A stretch of DNA of 64,000 bases, taken from Bacteroidota bacterium (GTDB lineage: Bacteria; Bacteroidota; Bacteroidia; 2-12-FULL-35-15). The notes beneath the pieces were generated by a model, which searched no databases, was not told the origin of the DNA, and was given only the letters and a program-made list of their open reading frames with translations. Shown one piece after another: positions 62,082 to 64,000 of this stretch; position 1 is the first letter of the stretch; each line of letters opens with the position of its first letter. Location of the stretch: NCBI GenBank assembly GCA_025963715.1, contig JAOQAG010000014.1, positions 30,065-94,064 on the forward strand. The letters run 5' to 3'. The translations under genes were made by a program, and so were the position numbers.

Positions 62082-64000
62082 TTAGCTTTTAGGAGTTACA
62101 CTTACACCAGTAGGTGTGTCGGCTTTAATTTCCTCCGGTCGTACTACACCATGTGTTTCGTTTATTTGAATATTAGGTAAATTTGTCTTTAAATATTTTT
62201 TAATATTATAGCCCAAATTTTCAGCAGCCATTCTGTAACCAAGTGCAGGGCCTCCTGTATCGTTAATTATTATAACGCTTATGTCAATTTGTTTAGGCGG
62301 ATTTGTGGACGTTTGAATTTCTTTGACCATTTTTCCCAAACGTTGTTCTAGATCCGATCCTATGTCCCCCTGATTTGCAGGCTTACCATTGTGTGTCTCG
62401 CCTGGAATCCAAGATTGATCAGCAGCACTCATATATACTGACTCATCCCCTGCTGGCATAGAAATTTTATTAATTCTAGCCGCCGTGTTACTACTAGGTT
62501 TTTTAATTTTTACAATATCATCAGGAATAGTTGCCGGTTTTAATTGGTCAGGAAGATTGGTTTGAACCAAATTAGATACTAAAGGTGATGGTGTTAACGG
62601 AACTAATGGTTCGCCTAAAGGGGCTTCAGAACCAAGTTGCTGCGTTCTTCCTGATTTAAAAACTTTATCTGTGCTATAATCTTCTGTACGTAACATTATT
62701 TGTGTATTAAGATCAGCGTTTCCTGGCGTTATTTCAACGGTTCTCTCAAAAACTTTACCGTTCATATACTTTTCTACAAAGGTTTTAACTGTCGCTTTTT
62801 TTTGTTCAAGTCCATCTAAATCAACAGCCCATATTGGCATATTTGCAGCAAATTGATAAGGTGTAAACCATGGATATGATTGGAATAATGGATCTACAGA
62901 TAAAAACTTCCCTAACCTCACATCATAAATCCTAAATCCATAATCATAACTAGCACCGCCACCCTTCACCTCATCATCCTTTTCTTTCCCATTAAAGCCG
63001 TATCTGTACTTATTACTACTAAACGTCCTACCATCCATCGGGCTTCCAAACGCATAATAATCATTACTTGCAATTACCTCGGGTTGAAAATAATCAATTA
63101 TTCCATCCGCATCATCATCCCTCGGGTATTTTTTATCTGTAAATACGACGAGCACATTCCCTAAATGGTTGCTTGCTTCATATTGTTTATTTCCCAATGT
63201 CCGTACAAAAGGCGATGGAGTAGCAGGGATAGGCGGTGTTAATTCGATCTCCGTTTTTTCTATCCCCAGTCTTGCACTTCCAAAAATATTCCTTTCTGTT
63301 ACTTTAAAACTGGTGGCCAAACTTACCGGCGCCAGTTTGTAGGTGGTCATAATATTACCTTGCGCATCCCGTGCATAATACGTGGTAATCCAGTCGCTGG
63401 AAGAAGATGGCGTGCCGCCCGGCCGTGGCTTTTCTATTTTAGAAATGCGGTTTCCGTTTGCATCATAATTAAATTCCAGATCGGATTTGGTACTGCCGGA
63501 AGCACGTGTAATGCTCTTGATTTTTCCGTACACCGTCCAGGTAATATTATCAATCTCTTCCTGCTGGTCTTTCACTAAATTACCGATCTCATCGTACTGG
63601 TAATTGTTAGCGGTATTGGCGTTTGCATTATCGTACGCGTGCCCTACACCAATCGGTGTGCTTTGGTCCTGGTCGTCAATATCATCCGTTGCATCGCTGT
63701 TGGAAGCAGCATCCTGCACCTGGTACAGCCTGTTCTGATATTTATTACCCAGTCCATCCGTCCGGTAATTATAGGTCAATTGGTCAAAGCTCAATCCGCT
63801 GGCATCGGCCCTTTCCTGTGTCAGAATGTTACCGTTTGCATCGTAGCTGAACACATTGTGATACCTGTTGGCGTAGGTAGAGCCAGCGTCCCATGAATTG
63901 CTGAAAATGGACAAGTTCGTATATGCCTGTTCTTCCAGGATCCTGTTCAGCTGATCGTATTTATAGGCCGTTCCCTGCGGTAAAATGTTCGGCACTTCAT
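62082..64000 (-). CDS. RHS-repeat protein with variable C-terminal domain (5' part beyond window)
   Basis: At least 639 residues; the frame is open at the right edge. YD-type repeats (YKYDQLNRILEEQAY, FSYDANGNILTQERAD, NYQYDEIGNLVKD, FNYDANGNRISKIE) fold as a shell. The RHS core follows (YRYGFNGKEKDDEVKG, DYGFRIYDVRLGKFLSVDPLFQSYPWFTPYQFAANMPIWAVDLDG). After it comes a 240-residue unique C-terminus (VKTFVEKYMNGKVFERTVEITPG ... ALGYRMAAENLGYNIKKYLKTNLPNIQINETHG), which is likely the toxin; its end is faintly OmpA-C-like. Such proteins are polymorphic toxins of contact-dependent competition. Confidence 0.85.
   Translation of the reverse strand, partial: EVPNILPQGTAYKYDQLNRILEEQAYTNLSIFSNSWDAGSTYANRYHNVFSYDANGNILTQERADASGLSFDQLTYNYRTDGLGNKYQNRLYQVQDAASNSDATDDIDDQDQSTPIGVGHAYDNANANTANNYQYDEIGNLVKDQQEEIDNITWTVYGKIKSITRASGSTKSDLEFNYDANGNRISKIEKPRPGGTPSSSSDWITTYYARDAQGNIMTTYKLAPVSLATSFKVTERNIFGSARLGIEKTEIELTPPIPATPSPFVRTLGNKQYEASNHLGNVLVVFTDKKYPRDDDADGIIDYFQPEVIASNDYYAFGSPMDGRTFSSNKYRYGFNGKEKDDEVKGGGASYDYGFRIYDVRLGKFLSVDPLFQSYPWFTPYQFAANMPIWAVDLDGLEQKKATVKTFVEKYMNGKVFERTVEITPGNADLNTQIMLRTEDYSTDKVFKSGRTQQLGSEAPLGEPLVPLTPSPLVSNLVQTNLPDQLKPATIPDDIVKIKKPSSNTAARINKISMPAGDESVYMSAADQSWIPGETHNGKPANQGDIGSDLEQRLGKMVKEIQTSTNPPKQIDISVIIINDTGGPALGYRMAAENLGYNIKKYLKTNLPNIQINETHGVVRPEEIKADTPTGVSVTPKS

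Noticed and set aside
62082..62400. OmpA-C-like domain at the end of the RHS protein
   Set aside because: Only a faint spacing resemblance; the peptidoglycan-binding NxxLSxxRA residues are not visible.
1..64000. tRNA or rRNA genes
   Set aside because: Scanned the intergenic regions for T-loop-like GGTTCRANTCC and flanking stems; nothing convincing, but a covariance search was not possible.

Overview
The window is chromosomal DNA of a member of the Bacteroidota. The evidence is the family content: a Bacteroidota-type RNA polymerase omega subunit, BamD and CoaBC next to a DUF4835 protein, a C-terminal type IX secretion sorting domain, BatA-domain and Rrf2 proteins, and promoters of the TAnnTTTG type. 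I cannot name a genus. No rRNA, tRNA or canonical CRISPR array was found.

Layout. 1-5.7 kb holds a minus-strand housekeeping operon, bamD-rpoZ-coaBC-DUF4835-recN (recN runs off the left edge). 5.9-11.9 kb has an alpha-oxoamine synthase for sphingoid or sulfono-lipids, a cold-shock protein, a YggS-type PLP protein, DUF1015 and serA. 12-16.5 kb has a large secreted PKD/SdrD-like protein with an unusual leader of repeated hairpins, a polytopic membrane protein and a lipoprotein. 17-20.4 kb is thrS-infC-rpmI-rplT, with infC starting at AUA. 20.6-26.7 kb has an operon of three related secreted proteins plus a lipoprotein, a dihydroorotase homologue lacking metal ligands and a BatA-domain protein. 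26.8-35.6 kb is mostly lineage-specific secreted proteins, a BetR-like regulator and an MFS transporter. 35.8-46.7 kb has long-form GAPDH, the primary sigma factor, DegP, dapF, GNAT, a seven-haem cytochrome with TPRs and MltG.

46.9-52.5 kb is the most coherent candidate system: an Rrf2 regulator with four cysteines, an AT-rich palindrome on a promoter, a 24-codon leader peptide ending in a Cys-Cys-Tyr-Met-Cys-Leu run with a terminator-like hairpin over it, then an OprP-type porin and a complete PstSCAB-like ABC transporter without phoU. By homology this is a phosphate importer, but the control region looks like sulfur/cysteine control, so the substrate may be sulfate or another sulfur oxyanion.

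From about 52.8 kb the gene content turns accessory: small secreted proteins, then an RHS polymorphic-toxin island (55.7-64 kb). It has a main RHS protein with its own C-terminal domain and downstream partner, an IS-type transposase, a truncated integrase, a DUF4160/DUF2442-HTH module with its own operator, and an orphan RHS C-terminus followed by a lipoprotein whose signal peptide is interrupted by a (TA)7 tract.

The intergenic regions are full of dispersed repeats and palindromes: a roughly 95-bp element with GTCATCCCGGG ends, a hairpin insert flanked by 15-bp direct repeats, and several other inverted repeats.
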